A DNA stretch of 52,516 nt, taken from the NCBI RefSeq assembly GCF_000332215.1, contig NZ_ALWB01000008.1:1-52516 (forward strand), given 5' to 3'. Under the pieces are notes generated by a model. The model was given only the letters and a program-made list of their open reading frames with translations, ran no database searches and was not told the DNA's origin. Source of the DNA: Pseudanabaena biceps PCC 7429 (lineage in GTDB: Bacteria > Cyanobacteriota > Cyanobacteriia > Pseudanabaenales > Pseudanabaenaceae). Numbering within the stretch: position 1 is the first letter of the stretch; every line of letters starts with the position of its first letter. Positions 32,987-41,086 of the stretch are shown in pieces. Made by a program: the position numbers and the translations under genes.

Positions 32987-33030
32987 GCCAATACAATCGC
33001 CAATACAATCGCTAATACAATCGCCAATAC
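32987..33030. repeat. 12-bp tandem repeat upstream of ssb
   Basis: GCCAATACAATC occurs about 3.7 times in tandem (one unit has T for C), starting at a HIP1 site and ending at a repeat element. It lies in the presumed 5' region of ssb. Confidence 0.85.
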
Positions 33031-33212
33031 ATAAGTAGCTAGGCGTAATTACACATCCAAACCCGTAAGGTTGCACCCCGCAGGAATTGCGCTTAGCAGG
33101 ATCGATCGCTAAAATCGATCGCTAAATCAGAAATTACACCAAAGCCATAAGGTTACGCCCCTGCGGGGCGCAACCTTATGGCTTTGGCAGATTTATTTTG
33201 CACAATTACTTA
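33031..33212. repeat. Composite repeat with A/B-type left end
   Basis: The left end AAGTAGCTAGGCGTAATTAC is of the A/B type. It contains one broken half palindrome (CCGTAAGGTTGCACCCCGC) and a second, perfect hairpin at 33139-33187 (CCAAAGCCATAAGGTTACGC arms, near perfect). The right end TTATTTTGCACAATTACTTA matches the left end of the element at 32466 inverted. It looks like two palindromic units merged. Confidence 0.75.
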
Positions 33213-33229
33213 CTACCTCCCCATTAAAA

Positions 33230-33274
33230 AGTAGAGTCATAAGCAGTGGCGCAAGCCACTGCCTGTGACTCTAC
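33230..33274. repeat. Hairpin upstream of clpB
   Basis: AGTAGAGTCA-AGCAGTGGC arms with a GCAA loop and two mismatched bases. It lies 168 bp before the clpB start. It is not of the CIRCE consensus, so I do not propose HrcA binding. Confidence 0.7.
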
Positions 33275-33427
33275 TTATCTTGAGCTAAAAAGTGGTGCTA
33301 AAGGAGATTTGTACGGAAACACGCACCCTTTCGCAATGTAGAACCGATCCTGTTTAAAAGGGAGACACTCTAAAATATTCACAATAGATATTTATCGATC
33401 TCTAAAATAATCTCTAAACCCGACCAC

Positions 33428-33433
33428 AGGAGG
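33428..33433 (+). promoter_or_regulatory. clpB ribosome binding site
   Basis: AGGAGG 9 bases upstream of the ATG at 33443 is a full-strength Shine-Dalgarno and fixes the start. Confidence 0.85.
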
Positions 33434-33442
33434 CAACTCGCG

Positions 33443-36061
33443 ATGCAACCGACAAATCCTAATCAGTTTACCGAAAAAGCTTGGGCAGCGATCGCAAGGA
33501 CACCCGATGTGGTGAAAGCGTCTCAGCAACAGCAAATTGAACCTGAACATTTGCTCAAAGCCTTACTAGATGAAGAAGGACTAGCAGCAAGTATTTTTAC
33601 TAAAGCAGGGCTAAACATTCAACGTTTGCGCGATCGCACTGACGAGTTTATCAATCGACAGCCCAAGGTTTCCAGTTCTAACAGTAGTGTGTACCTAGGC
33701 AAAAACTTAGATGTACTGCTCGATCGCGCTGAAAAGGAACGCAAAAGTTTTGGGGATGATTTTATTTCCATTGAACATATCCTTTTACCCTATTGTCAAG
33801 ATGAGCGCTTTGGCAAACAGCTCTATCAAGAAATGGGACTGGATGAAACCAAGCTCCGCAATGTTATTCAGCAAGTCCGAGGCAATCAAAAAGTGACCGA
33901 CCAAACTCCCGAAAATAAATATGAAGCATTGACCAAATATGGTCGCGATCTTACAGAATTAGCGCGTGAGGGCAAGCTCGATCCCGTGATTGGTCGCGAT
34001 GATGAAATTCGCCGCACGATCCAGATTTTGTCGCGCCGTACCAAAAATAATCCCGTTTTAATTGGTGAACCTGGGGTCGGCAAAACGGCGATCGCGGAAG
34101 GACTCGCCCAACGGATTTTGAGTGGTGATGTTCCTGAATCTCTCCAAGGTCGCAAGCTGATCGCCCTAGATATGGGTGGACTGATCGCGGGAGCGAAATA
34201 TCGTGGCGAATTTGAAGAAAGACTGAAGGCGGTTCTGAAGGAAGTTACCGAATCAAGCGGTCAATTTATTCTCTTTATCGATGAGATTCATACCGTTGTG
34301 GGAGCGGGTGCGACTCAGGGGGCTATGGATGCTGGTAACTTGTTAAAACCCATGTTGGCAAGGGGGGAGTTGCGTTGTATTGGTGCAACTACCCTCGATG
34401 AATATCGTAAATATATTGAGAAAGATGCCGCACTCGAACGACGGTTTCAACAGGTCTATGTCGATCAGCCCAATGTCGAAGATACGATCTCGATCCTTCG
34501 TGGTCTGCGCGATCGCTATGAATCCCATCACAATGTCAAAATATCCGATACGGCTTTAGTGGCGGCTGCCACCCTTTCTAATCGCTATATTAGCGATCGC
34601 TTTTTGCCTGACAAGGCGATTGACCTCGTGGATGAAGCTGCTGCGAAATTAAAAATGGAAATCACTTCGCAACCTGAAGAGCTTGATGAAATCAATCGCA
34701 AAGTGATTCAACTGGAAATGGAATGTCTTTCTTTGAAGAAGGAAAATGATCGCGAATCCCTCGATCGTCTCGAAAAGTTGAATAAAGAACTGGGTGGATT
34801 GAAAGAAGAACAAACTACCCTCAAAGCGCGATGGGAAGCGGAAAAGCAGGTGATTGACAATCTCGGCAAGATCAAGGAAGACATTGCCCATGTGAATGTG
34901 GAAATCCAACAAGCCGAACGTGATTACGATCTGAGCAAGGCTGCCGAACTGAAATATGGCAAACTGACCGACCTCCAACGTCAGTTGGAAATTGCCGAGG
35001 TCAATTTAGAGGAAGCGAAAAATTCTGGGCGATCGCTACTTCGTCAGGAAGTTACCGAAGAGGATATTGCCGAAATCATTTCCAAGTGGTCGGGTATCCC
35101 CGTGAGCAAGCTCGTAGAATCTGAGAAGGAAAAGCTTCTCCAACTAGAAAATGTGCTTCATGATCGCGTCGTCGGTCAAGAAGAAGCAGTTACGGCGATC
35201 GCCGATGCTATTCAGCGATCGCGGGCAGGACTGGCGGATCCCAACCGTCCGATCGCTAGTTTTATTTTCTTAGGACCAACGGGAGTTGGTAAAACCGAAC
35301 TCGCCAAAGCTCTTGCCGCCTATCTCTTTGATACGGAAGAGTCGATGGTGCGGATCGATATGTCTGAGTATATGGAGAAACACAGCGTTTCTCGCTTGGT
35401 GGGCGCACCTCCTGGCTACGTCGGTTATGAGGAAGGTGGTCAATTGACCGAAGCTGTGCGTCGTCGCCCCTATGCTGTCATTCTCTTTGATGAAATTGAG
35501 AAAGCGCATCCCGATGTCTTTAACATCATGCTACAAATTCTTGATGATGGAAGGGTTACTGATTCCCAAGGTCGCACTGTAGACTTTAAGAATGCCATTA
35601 TCATCATGACCAGTAATGTTGGCTCTCAGTATATTCTCGATATTGCTGGCGATGACTCCCGCTATGAAGAAATGCGCGAGCGGGTTATGGAATCAATGCG
35701 AGCGAGCTTCCGTCCTGAGTTCCTCAACCGCATTGATGAAATCGTGATCTTCCATGCGCTTCGTCGCGATGAATTGCGACGGATTGTCAAGCTACAGGTT
35801 CAGCGCTTAGAAAAACGTTTAAGCGATCGTCGCATGACTCTAAAAATTGCCGATGTTGCCTTGGATTTTCTTGCTGAAGTTGGCTATGATCCTGTTTATG
35901 GGGCGCGTCCACTCAAGCGGATCATTCAGCGTCAACTGGAAACGAAAATTGCGAAGGGTATTCTACGAGGCGAATTTACGGATGGAGATACAATTTTTGT
36001 CGATATCGAGAACGAACGGCTTGTCTTCAAGCGTCTTTCTGCAAATCTAGTACCAATTTAA
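33443..36061 (+). CDS. clpB: Disaggregase chaperone ClpB (Hsp100)
   Basis: The 872-aa ClpB resolubilises aggregated proteins together with DnaK. Parts in order: a Clp N domain (about 1-145), AAA1 with Walker A GEPGVGKT (about residue 208) and Walker [10 protein letters not shown], a coiled-coil M domain (about 410-525) with DNA-K contact heptads, and AAA2 with Walker [10 protein letters not shown] (about residue 612), Walker [12 protein letters not shown] and the sensor [12 protein letters not shown]. The pore loops [12 protein letters not shown] and YVGYEEGG are intact. No ClpP-binding IGL loop is seen, consistent with ClpB rather than ClpC. Cyanobacteria often have two ClpB proteins; this is one of them. 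A family A repeat follows. Confidence 0.97.
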   Translation: MQPTNPNQFTEKAWAAIARTPDVVKASQQQQIEPEHLLKALLDEEGLAASIFTKAGLNIQRLRDRTDEFINRQPKVSSSNSSVYLGKNLDVLLDRAEKERKSFGDDFISIEHILLPYCQDERFGKQLYQEMGLDETKLRNVIQQVRGNQKVTDQTPENKYEALTKYGRDLTELAREGKLDPVIGRDDEIRRTIQILSRRTKNNPVLIGEPGVGKTAIAEGLAQRILSGDVPESLQGRKLIALDMGGLIAGAKYRGEFEERLKAVLKEVTESSGQFILFIDEIHTVVGAGATQGAMDAGNLLKPMLARGELRCIGATTLDEYRKYIEKDAALERRFQQVYVDQPNVEDTISILRGLRDRYESHHNVKISDTALVAAATLSNRYISDRFLPDKAIDLVDEAAAKLKMEITSQPEELDEINRKVIQLEMECLSLKKENDRESLDRLEKLNKELGGLKEEQTTLKARWEAEKQVIDNLGKIKEDIAHVNVEIQQAERDYDLSKAAELKYGKLTDLQRQLEIAEVNLEEAKNSGRSLLRQEVTEEDIAEIISKWSGIPVSKLVESEKEKLLQLENVLHDRVVGQEEAVTAIADAIQRSRAGLADPNRPIASFIFLGPTGVGKTELAKALAAYLFDTEESMVRIDMSEYMEKHSVSRLVGAPPGYVGYEEGGQLTEAVRRRPYAVILFDEIEKAHPDVFNIMLQILDDGRVTDSQGRTVDFKNAIIIMTSNVGSQYILDIAGDDSRYEEMRERVMESMRASFRPEFLNRIDEIVIFHALRRDELRRIVKLQVQRLEKRLSDRRMTLKIADVALDFLAEVGYDPVYGARPLKRIIQRQLETKIAKGILRGEFTDGDTIFVDIENERLVFKRLSANLVPI

Positions 36062-36067
36062 ATATGA

Positions 36068-36160
36068 CTAAGTAGTTTGGCATAATTAAAAACCAAAATC
36101 AGAGAGCATACCGCCCGCTACGCGGGCGGTATGCTCTTCTAGGTTATGCCTAGCTATTTC
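36068..36160. repeat. Family A palindromic element
   Basis: CTAAGTAGTTTGGCATAATT and TTATGCCTAGCTATTTC flank the GAGAGCATACCGCCCGC palindrome (loop TAC). The right end truncates the YhcG/DUF1016 remnant. Confidence 0.88.
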
Positions 36161-36310
36161 AAGGTAGCGATCGCTAATATCTAGAAAGTCTAGGATGTAG
36201 GGATCTTTTAACAGTAAATCGGGTGATATTTGCTTGTTTGCGCTATTTCTTGGATATTTGGAGTAATCTGTGGCGGATTGCGATCGGCTTCGTTCATAGT
36301 GCTTCTCCAT
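36159..36310 (-). pseudogene. Remnant of a YhcG/DUF1016-family nuclease gene
   Basis: The minus-strand frame contains SPDLLLKDPYILDFLDISDR, which resembles the LxKDPYxxDFL block that precedes the PDDEXK domain in YhcG (DUF1016) proteins. Only some 25 codons of it remain. The upstream codons (36240-36310) are of unclear origin. Downstream the frame runs straight into the family A repeat and encodes repeat sequence, so the protein is broken. The call rests on motif resemblance only. Confidence 0.5.
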
Positions 36311-36347
36311 TTTGAGAATAAGTATTAGGGCAGGTATATGGCGATCG

Positions 36348-36720
36348 CTAGGCGTTGCATTTCATCCTTGAATTGGCGAAATCAAGTCCTTTTTCTTCAC
36401 TGCAACTAAAACCTTTAAAAATAGGTACACGATCATTTTCAAGTAATTTTGCTAATTTCAATCGTTTAAAATTTTCTTGGAACAAATCTAAAAGTTCTAA
36501 TTCATGATTCTAAGTACAGGACAAAAAACTTGAAACCCTCTCCCAGCAAGGATTTGAGGCGAAAAGCTTTAAAGCCTTACCTAGTAACGGTTTCGATGGA
36601 TTTTGGCGCTCTACTTTTGATTTTTTGTCCTGTACTAAGTTCATGATTATTAAATATTAATTCTAAGGTTTCTTCTATCCCATCACCATTTTGGATTACT
36701 TTGATAATTACTTTTTTCAT
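36348..36720 (-). pseudogene. Small ORF interrupted by a 130-bp MITE
   Basis: Starting at ATG 36720 on the minus strand the frame reads MKKVIIKVIQNGDGIEETLE and meets the MITE at 36639. If the 130-bp element and one 9-bp target duplication are removed, the frame continues without a shift to TAG at 36350, giving exactly 78 codons (77 aa plus stop), with an acidic, helix-rich C terminus. With the insert the frame instead stops inside the element, after about 20 extra residues. I do not recognise the intact protein. The perfect restoration of frame supports a real gene before insertion. Confidence 0.75.
36510..36639. mobile_element. 130-bp MITE with 19-bp inverted ends and 9-bp target duplication
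   Basis: The left end CTAAGTACAGGACAAAAAA (36510-36528) and the right end, inverted, CTTAGTACAGGACAAAAAA (36621-36639) differ at one base. The direct repeat TTCATGATT flanks the element on both sides (36501-36509 and 36640-36648). No coding capacity is present, so a related full-length insertion sequence would have to supply the transposase. The inner part does not form a long hairpin. No second copy lies in this window. Confidence 0.9.
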
Positions 36721-36812
36721 GTCTAAAATTATCTTTAGGTTAAATATTTTATAAATGTATCAATTATTCTAGAATATAAACGATTGATTATCACAGAATT
36801 AACAATTAAACA

Positions 36813-37691
36813 TTATTTTCTAGGCTTACCTCTACTATTCTTAGGTCGCCTAAATTTATATTTGCCATGCTCTTTTTCTGCTTCTTCTACAGATTCGTAG
36901 CACCATTTAGGCTCGATCCCCTCATACTCTGTATCAGAAGGCTTCCAAATAATTCCATCAAACCCATCTTCTTTTTTGTCTATGGTTACTTTAATTGGAT
37001 AACCATCCCTACATTTTTTATTGTATGGAGGACATCCACCTGTAAATTGTGCTTTTCTACGCTGCTCATTTAACCACTTTTCTTGTCTAGCCTTTAGTTC
37101 TGCTGCTTTTTTTAAACTTTCTTGATAATCTTCCCATTCCTTCCTCTTGAACTCAGCTTCTTCGTATCTCTTTCTCTCTTTGATCTTATTATTATGTGTG
37201 ACTTTAGTAACAGCTATATCATGAGTTTGATTGATATTATCTAAGGCTAATTGAAGTTTGGAGATTTGCTCAACTAACTTTGGATTTTCATTAAAAATTT
37301 TTTGTACTTCATGAATTTGTTTTAATCGTTGTTCCAAGTCATCTCCTGAAAGTCTTAATATTTCTTTGAGGTTATATTCAGATATGAACTGGATAGTTGA
37401 CGCAAATTGATTGTTTGCCGTAAAGTTTTCAGAATTCATATATACAGGTGCTAACAAAGAAAACATTCCTGCTGCAATAGGACTCAAAATGACTACTATT
37501 AGTAATAATGGAACTTGCCACCATAGCAAGTAACCAGAAGCACATATTGCAGTAGTAACTAAAATAAGTTCAAACCAAGCTTTTAAACCTTCTTCAACTG
37601 AGAATATACCTATGGTAAATAGCTTTACTAAGAGTTCAAGCAACAAATATCTTAGGGATAAAGGTGTTTGAGGAAAGTCTCGAAAAGTCAT
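36813..37691 (-). CDS. Membrane protein with coiled coil and sunset-like C-terminal domain
   Basis: This 292-aa protein of unknown function has an N-terminal leader followed by two close hydrophobic helices (about residues 40-80, including LLWWQVPLLLIVVILSPIAA), a long charged helical and probable coiled-coil region (about 105-215, with many Lys, Glu and Gln), and a C-terminal domain (about 218-285) with paired Cys (GGCPPYNKKC) and the end block WCYESVEEAEKEHGKYKFRRP. This last block resembles sunset-type domains, small Cys-containing modules found attached to nucleases and surface proteins (ECFATEAEAEAAGYRRS pattern), but it is diverged. It is 19 bp downstream of a second unknown membrane gene; the two are likely one operon. 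Codon usage is more AT-rich than the flanks. Confidence 0.7.
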   Translation of the reverse strand: MTFRDFPQTPLSLRYLLLELLVKLFTIGIFSVEEGLKAWFELILVTTAICASGYLLWWQVPLLLIVVILSPIAAGMFSLLAPVYMNSENFTANNQFASTIQFISEYNLKEILRLSGDDLEQRLKQIHEVQKIFNENPKLVEQISKLQLALDNINQTHDIAVTKVTHNNKIKERKRYEEAEFKRKEWEDYQESLKKAAELKARQEKWLNEQRRKAQFTGGCPPYNKKCRDGYPIKVTIDKKEDGFDGIIWKPSDTEYEGIEPKWCYESVEEAEKEHGKYKFRRPKNSRGKPRK

Positions 37692-37710
37692 TCTTCATTA
37701 ACCCATTTTT

Positions 37711-38127
37711 CTATGGTTTCTTTTGAGGTTGTAAATAATACTTTCTAGTTCGATTAGGATCATTACTCAGACTTAGAGTATATCGTGATTGCTTGAATCC
37801 TTCTTTACTAATAGTAATTTCGATGTCTTGTCTAACAGGGATGTCAATTTGAGTAAATCCATTTGTATCGGTTCTTCTGACTTCAGGAGAACCTTTAGAT
37901 ATAAACCGAATCTCTGCATTTTCTATAGGTTTAGAGGTAGCCTCATCCGACAATACAACTATGTCAACATTCAGTAGTTCTGTTGCATTTTTTTGAGAAG
38001 TGTTATCTTCTGCCTTCTGTTGTTTATTTAGTTTAGGAATTTCTGTAGCACCAGCAATAACAAGAGCTGTAGTAATTAAACCAAAACAAACTTTAATGAA
38101 AATTGGCCAGTCTTTAATGTTTTGCAC
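37711..38127 (-). CDS. Membrane-anchored protein with carboxypeptidase-regulatory-like domain
   Basis: The 138-aa protein has one N-terminal transmembrane helix (about residues 9-28), a polar linker and a beta-sandwich-like domain (about 50-135) with DEATSKPIENAEIRFISKG and TDTNGFTQIDIPVRQDIEI, typical of CarboxypepD_reg/PEGA-type immunoglobulin-like domains. The final KQSRYTLSLSNDPNRTRKYY strand pattern fits. These domains bind or display other molecules; the role here is unknown. Translation probably couples with the coiled-coil gene that follows after 19 bp. It is AT-rich like its partner. Confidence 0.7.
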   Translation of the reverse strand: MQNIKDWPIFIKVCFGLITTALVIAGATEIPKLNKQQKAEDNTSQKNATELLNVDIVVLSDEATSKPIENAEIRFISKGSPEVRRTDTNGFTQIDIPVRQDIEITISKEGFKQSRYTLSLSNDPNRTRKYYLQPQKKP

Positions 38128-38399
38128 AAATGTACACCCTTGGGATTTATTTCAGTTTTACTTACTTTAACTAAAATTGTCTGGCAAGACAAATATTATT
38201 TCACCATAGTCTAACTCGACAATATGGGGTGGGTTAAAAGTGCGATCTCCCTCAAACGAGTAAACCTTATAATAGGTAAAACTCACAGATAATTCATCAA
38301 CACTTAAACCTATGCTACTACTCCCAGTACAATACATTGCCAACGCTCAAGGCAATCACATAAGAAATTCCCTTGAAATCTAACGAGATTTGTAAAACT

Positions 38400-38735
38400 A
38401 TGAATACAAAACTAGTAGAATCCTTAGCCCAAGTAATCGAATCCCTTGCACCAGATGAATATGCCCTATTGCAAGAAAAACTAAAATCTCGCGCAATCCA
38501 GAAAACCATCGGCGTATGTGGAGGTCATGCAAGAATCCGCAATACCCGCATCCCCGTTTGGACAATCATCTCACTCCAACAACAAGGAGCCGATACCCCA
38601 GAGCTTTTACGCAACTTCCCCTCATTGACAACAGATGACTTGAGCAACGCCCGATTCTATTACACTACGCATCAAGAAGAAATCGATCGCGCAATCGCCT
38701 CTCATCAATACGAGCAAGAGAAAGCGATCGCCTAA
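38400..38735 (+). CDS. DUF433-domain protein (putative antitoxin, unpartnered)
   Basis: The 111-aa protein from the ATG at 38400 contains the DUF433 winged-helix-like pattern GVCGGHARIRNTRIPVWTII followed by PELLRNFPSLTTDDLSNARF. DUF433 proteins usually act as the antitoxin of a pair with a DUF5615 PIN-like toxin gene just downstream. Between 38736 and 38923 no such toxin gene can be found, so this copy is alone. The frame extends to 38373, but the ATG at 38400 begins MNTKLVESLAQVIESLAP, usual for the family. Confidence 0.85.
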   Translation: MNTKLVESLAQVIESLAPDEYALLQEKLKSRAIQKTIGVCGGHARIRNTRIPVWTIISLQQQGADTPELLRNFPSLTTDDLSNARFYYTTHQEEIDRAIASHQYEQEKAIA

Positions 38736-38923
38736 TTCGCATCCAAAAGCAAAATCAACCCAAGTCAAGCACACCAGTATTTATCATTCGCGAATACTAA
38801 GGGATATTTATTTAGCGATCGCCACTTCCTCGCTTACTTAACTCTGATAATGGTAATAGGCGATCATGGCTAAAATAGCTAAAATAGTTATAATAGCTAA
38901 CAACATTATGCGGAGCAGAAAAG

Positions 38924-39172
38924 ATGAAAACATTAGGTGCATCAGAAGCTAAAAACCGCTTTGGCGAACTATTAGACCTAGCCCGTAGAGAGCCAGTGCA
39001 AATAGCTAAAAAAGGGCGTAGTGTCGCAATTATGATGTCGATTGAAGAATTTGAAAGGTTTTTAGATTTAGAAAATCAATTTTTGGCTTTAAAAGCAGAG
39101 CAAGCTAGACAAGAAGGCTTTGTCGGAATCACAGAAAGCGAGGCTTTACTATCAGAGATTTTAAATGCTTAA
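38924..39172 (+). CDS. Phd/YefM-type antitoxin
   Basis: The 82-aa protein matches type II antitoxins of the Phd/YefM fold: GASEAKNRFGELLDLARREP, then VQIAKKGRSVAIMMSIEEFE. The N-terminal part binds DNA and autoregulates the operon, while the C-terminal helix wraps the toxin. It overlaps the following RelE/ParE-type toxin frame by 8 bp, the usual arrangement. The antitoxin frame itself is intact. Confidence 0.9.
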   Translation: MKTLGASEAKNRFGELLDLARREPVQIAKKGRSVAIMMSIEEFERFLDLENQFLALKAEQARQEGFVGITESEALLSEILNA

Positions 39173-39434
39173 GATTAATCTATCGCGACAAGCCGTCAAA
39201 CGCTTAAAAAGCCTGCCAGATAAGCACGCTAAACAAGTCGCCACTAAAATCAAAGAATTGACTTCTAATCCTTATCCCCAAGATTCTCTAAAGTTAAAAG
39301 GATATCCCTACCATTGAGCAGATATCGGTGAATATCGGATAGTTTATTATGTTGAATCTGAAACTCTAGAAATCTTACTAATTGACAAACGGAACGACGA
39401 TGAAGTCTATAAACAACTCAAAAGGATAATGTAA
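39165..39434 (+). pseudogene. RelE/ParE-type toxin with an internal stop codon
   Basis: From ATG 39165 the frame encodes 50 residues (start MLKINLSRQAVKRLKSLPDK), then TGA at 39315-39317, then continues in the same frame to TAA at 39434 with DIGEYRIVYYVESETLEILL and DKRNDDEVYKQL. The two halves form an 89-codon RelE-type toxin. At the stop position the family has Arg or a similar residue (YRxADIGEYRIVY), so one base change (CGA to TGA) explains the break. The C-terminal half holds the catalytic and RNA-contact residues, so the toxin should be inactive. A sequencing error is the alternative. Confidence 0.88.
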
Positions 39435-39614
39435 TGCAGATGTTATGGGAAGCAAAAGTACGCTGATGAGAATGTTATCTCTGTCTGAGTTGAGATAAAT
39501 GGTGATCGCCTTGGTAAATTAGCGATCGCCATTTGTAGAGATAATTTAGTGCGATCGCTATCTTCGTTGAGTTTTGCTAAGCTTAGAATAGTGGGATGGA
39601 AACAATAGGTGCAT

Positions 39615-40946
39615 ATGCAAATATCTTTAGAAAATTTATTAGAAGAGTTATCTGGAATTGAAGTAATTACAAATCCAGAACAGGTTGCGAAACTATCAGA
39701 AGATTTCGCCCACTTTAGTCCAGTCCTTGTTCCACTTCTAACTGGCAAAGTTGGCGATGCTGTAGTTCGTCCTACCAATGAAAACGAGGTACTGAGAATA
39801 GCAAAAGCCTGCGTGAAATATAACATTCCCCTCACGGTGCGCGGCAGCGGCACGGGCAACTACGGACAATGCACGCCCCTCAAAGGTGGCATTATTTTAG
39901 AAACCCTGCGAATGCAAGAAATCAAATGGATTAAAGCGGGACTAGCCTGCGTAGAAACGGGCGTAAAAATGGCAGTCCTCGATAAAAAAGCCCAAGAAAT
40001 TGGCTGGGAATCGCGAATGATTCCTTCTACCTTTAGAAGCGCGACGGTTGGGGGATTTATCGCGGGAGGTAGTGGCGGTATTGGTTCCGTGCTCTACGGA
40101 CAACTACGCGATCGCGGTAATTTAAGAGCCGTAAGAGTCGTCACCCTCGAAGATGAACCCAGAATTATCGAATTGCGGGGCGATGATGTCCAAAAGGTTG
40201 CTCATGCCTACGGAACCAACGGCATTATTACCGAATTAGAAGTTCCCCTAGCTCCAGCCTATGGATGGGATGAATTCGTAGTGAGTTTCCCCGACTTCAT
40301 GACAGCCGCTCGGTTTGGGCAAGCCCTCGGCAATAGTGACGGCATTATCAAAAAGATGATTAGCGTCCATACAGCACCGATTGCTAATTATTTCAATGCC
40401 CTCCAGAGCTACATTCCCAAGGATTCCCACTGCGCTCTAGTGCTCGTAGCGGAAAGCGATCGCGAACCATTTCAGAGCCTCGTACGAGACTTTAAGGGCG
40501 AAATTTGCTACGAAAAAAGCGCAAGGGATGCAGGTAAAGGAATCAGCCTGATCGAATTTTCTTGGAATCACACCACCTTACATGCTCGCGCCGCCGATTC
40601 TTCCCTCACCTATCTTCAGAGCCTATTTTTGAACGATCCGCAATTGGAACTAGTCCAACGGATGCATGAGTATTTTGGCGATGAAGTGCTGATGCATTTA
40701 GAGTTTATTAAGGTGAATGGAGTAGTCATCCCTGCGGCGATTCAGGTGGTGCGTTTTACCACTAGCGATCGCTTAAACGAGATCATTCGATATCATGAGG
40801 CGCAGGGCGTATTCATTGCCAATCCCCATACCTATATTCTCGAAGATGGTGGCATGAAAACGGTTGACTATGAGCAGCTAAACTTCAAGCGCATGGTCGA
40901 TCCTTACGGTTTAATGAATCCTGACAAAATGAAAGCATGGCAATAA
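39615..40946 (+). CDS. FAD-binding oxidoreductase (GlcD/FAD-linked oxidase type)
   Basis: This protein, 443 aa from the ATG at 39615 (443-445 aa depending on start), belongs to the vanillyl-alcohol-oxidase superfamily: VVRPTNENEVLRIAKACVKY, RGSGTGNYGQCTPLKGGIIL (FAD pyrophosphate binding), GGFIAGGSGGIGSVLYGQLRDRG and the C-terminal PHTYILEDGGMKTVDYEQL segment. These enzymes oxidise hydroxy-acids or related substrates; no Fe-S reductase subunit lies nearby. A GTG at 39609 is an alternative start. It is followed by a family A element, then convergent cydAB. Confidence 0.88.
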   Translation: MQISLENLLEELSGIEVITNPEQVAKLSEDFAHFSPVLVPLLTGKVGDAVVRPTNENEVLRIAKACVKYNIPLTVRGSGTGNYGQCTPLKGGIILETLRMQEIKWIKAGLACVETGVKMAVLDKKAQEIGWESRMIPSTFRSATVGGFIAGGSGGIGSVLYGQLRDRGNLRAVRVVTLEDEPRIIELRGDDVQKVAHAYGTNGIITELEVPLAPAYGWDEFVVSFPDFMTAARFGQALGNSDGIIKKMISVHTAPIANYFNALQSYIPKDSHCALVLVAESDREPFQSLVRDFKGEICYEKSARDAGKGISLIEFSWNHTTLHARAADSSLTYLQSLFLNDPQLELVQRMHEYFGDEVLMHLEFIKVNGVVIPAAIQVVRFTTSDRLNEIIRYHEAQGVFIANPHTYILEDGGMKTVDYEQLNFKRMVDPYGLMNPDKMKAWQ

Positions 40947-40959
40947 CTTCAAGACAGTA

Positions 40960-41086
40960 TTAAGTAGCTAAGCATAAGTAATCCTAAAACCTAGAAGAGC
41001 GCACCGCCTACATTGCGGGCGGCACGCTCTCTGGTTTTGTTTTTTAATTACTTGGTTTTGAGTTTTAACTATGCTGAGCTACTTAA
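40960..41086. repeat. Family A element with extra spacer
   Basis: Ends TTAAGTAGCTAAGCATAAGT and ATGCTGAGCTACTTAA. The core AGAAGAGCGCACCGCC and its imperfect complement is followed by an additional TTACTTGGTTTTGAGTTTTA stretch before the right end. The cydB stop codon lies in the right tip. Confidence 0.85.

Noticed and set aside
33230-33274. CIRCE operator upstream of clpB
   Set aside because: The hairpin has a GCAA loop and arms unlike the CIRCE consensus (TTAGCACTC-N9-GAGTGCTAA).
34649-34978. Antisense ORFs inside clpB, SNF2 and other long genes
   Set aside because: They mirror the codon pattern of the sense gene and show no start signals or domains.
38400-39172. DUF433 protein and Phd antitoxin as one operon
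   Set aside because: They are 188 bp apart with AT-rich repeats (AAAATAGCTAAAATAGTTA) between them, and each family has its own usual partner type.
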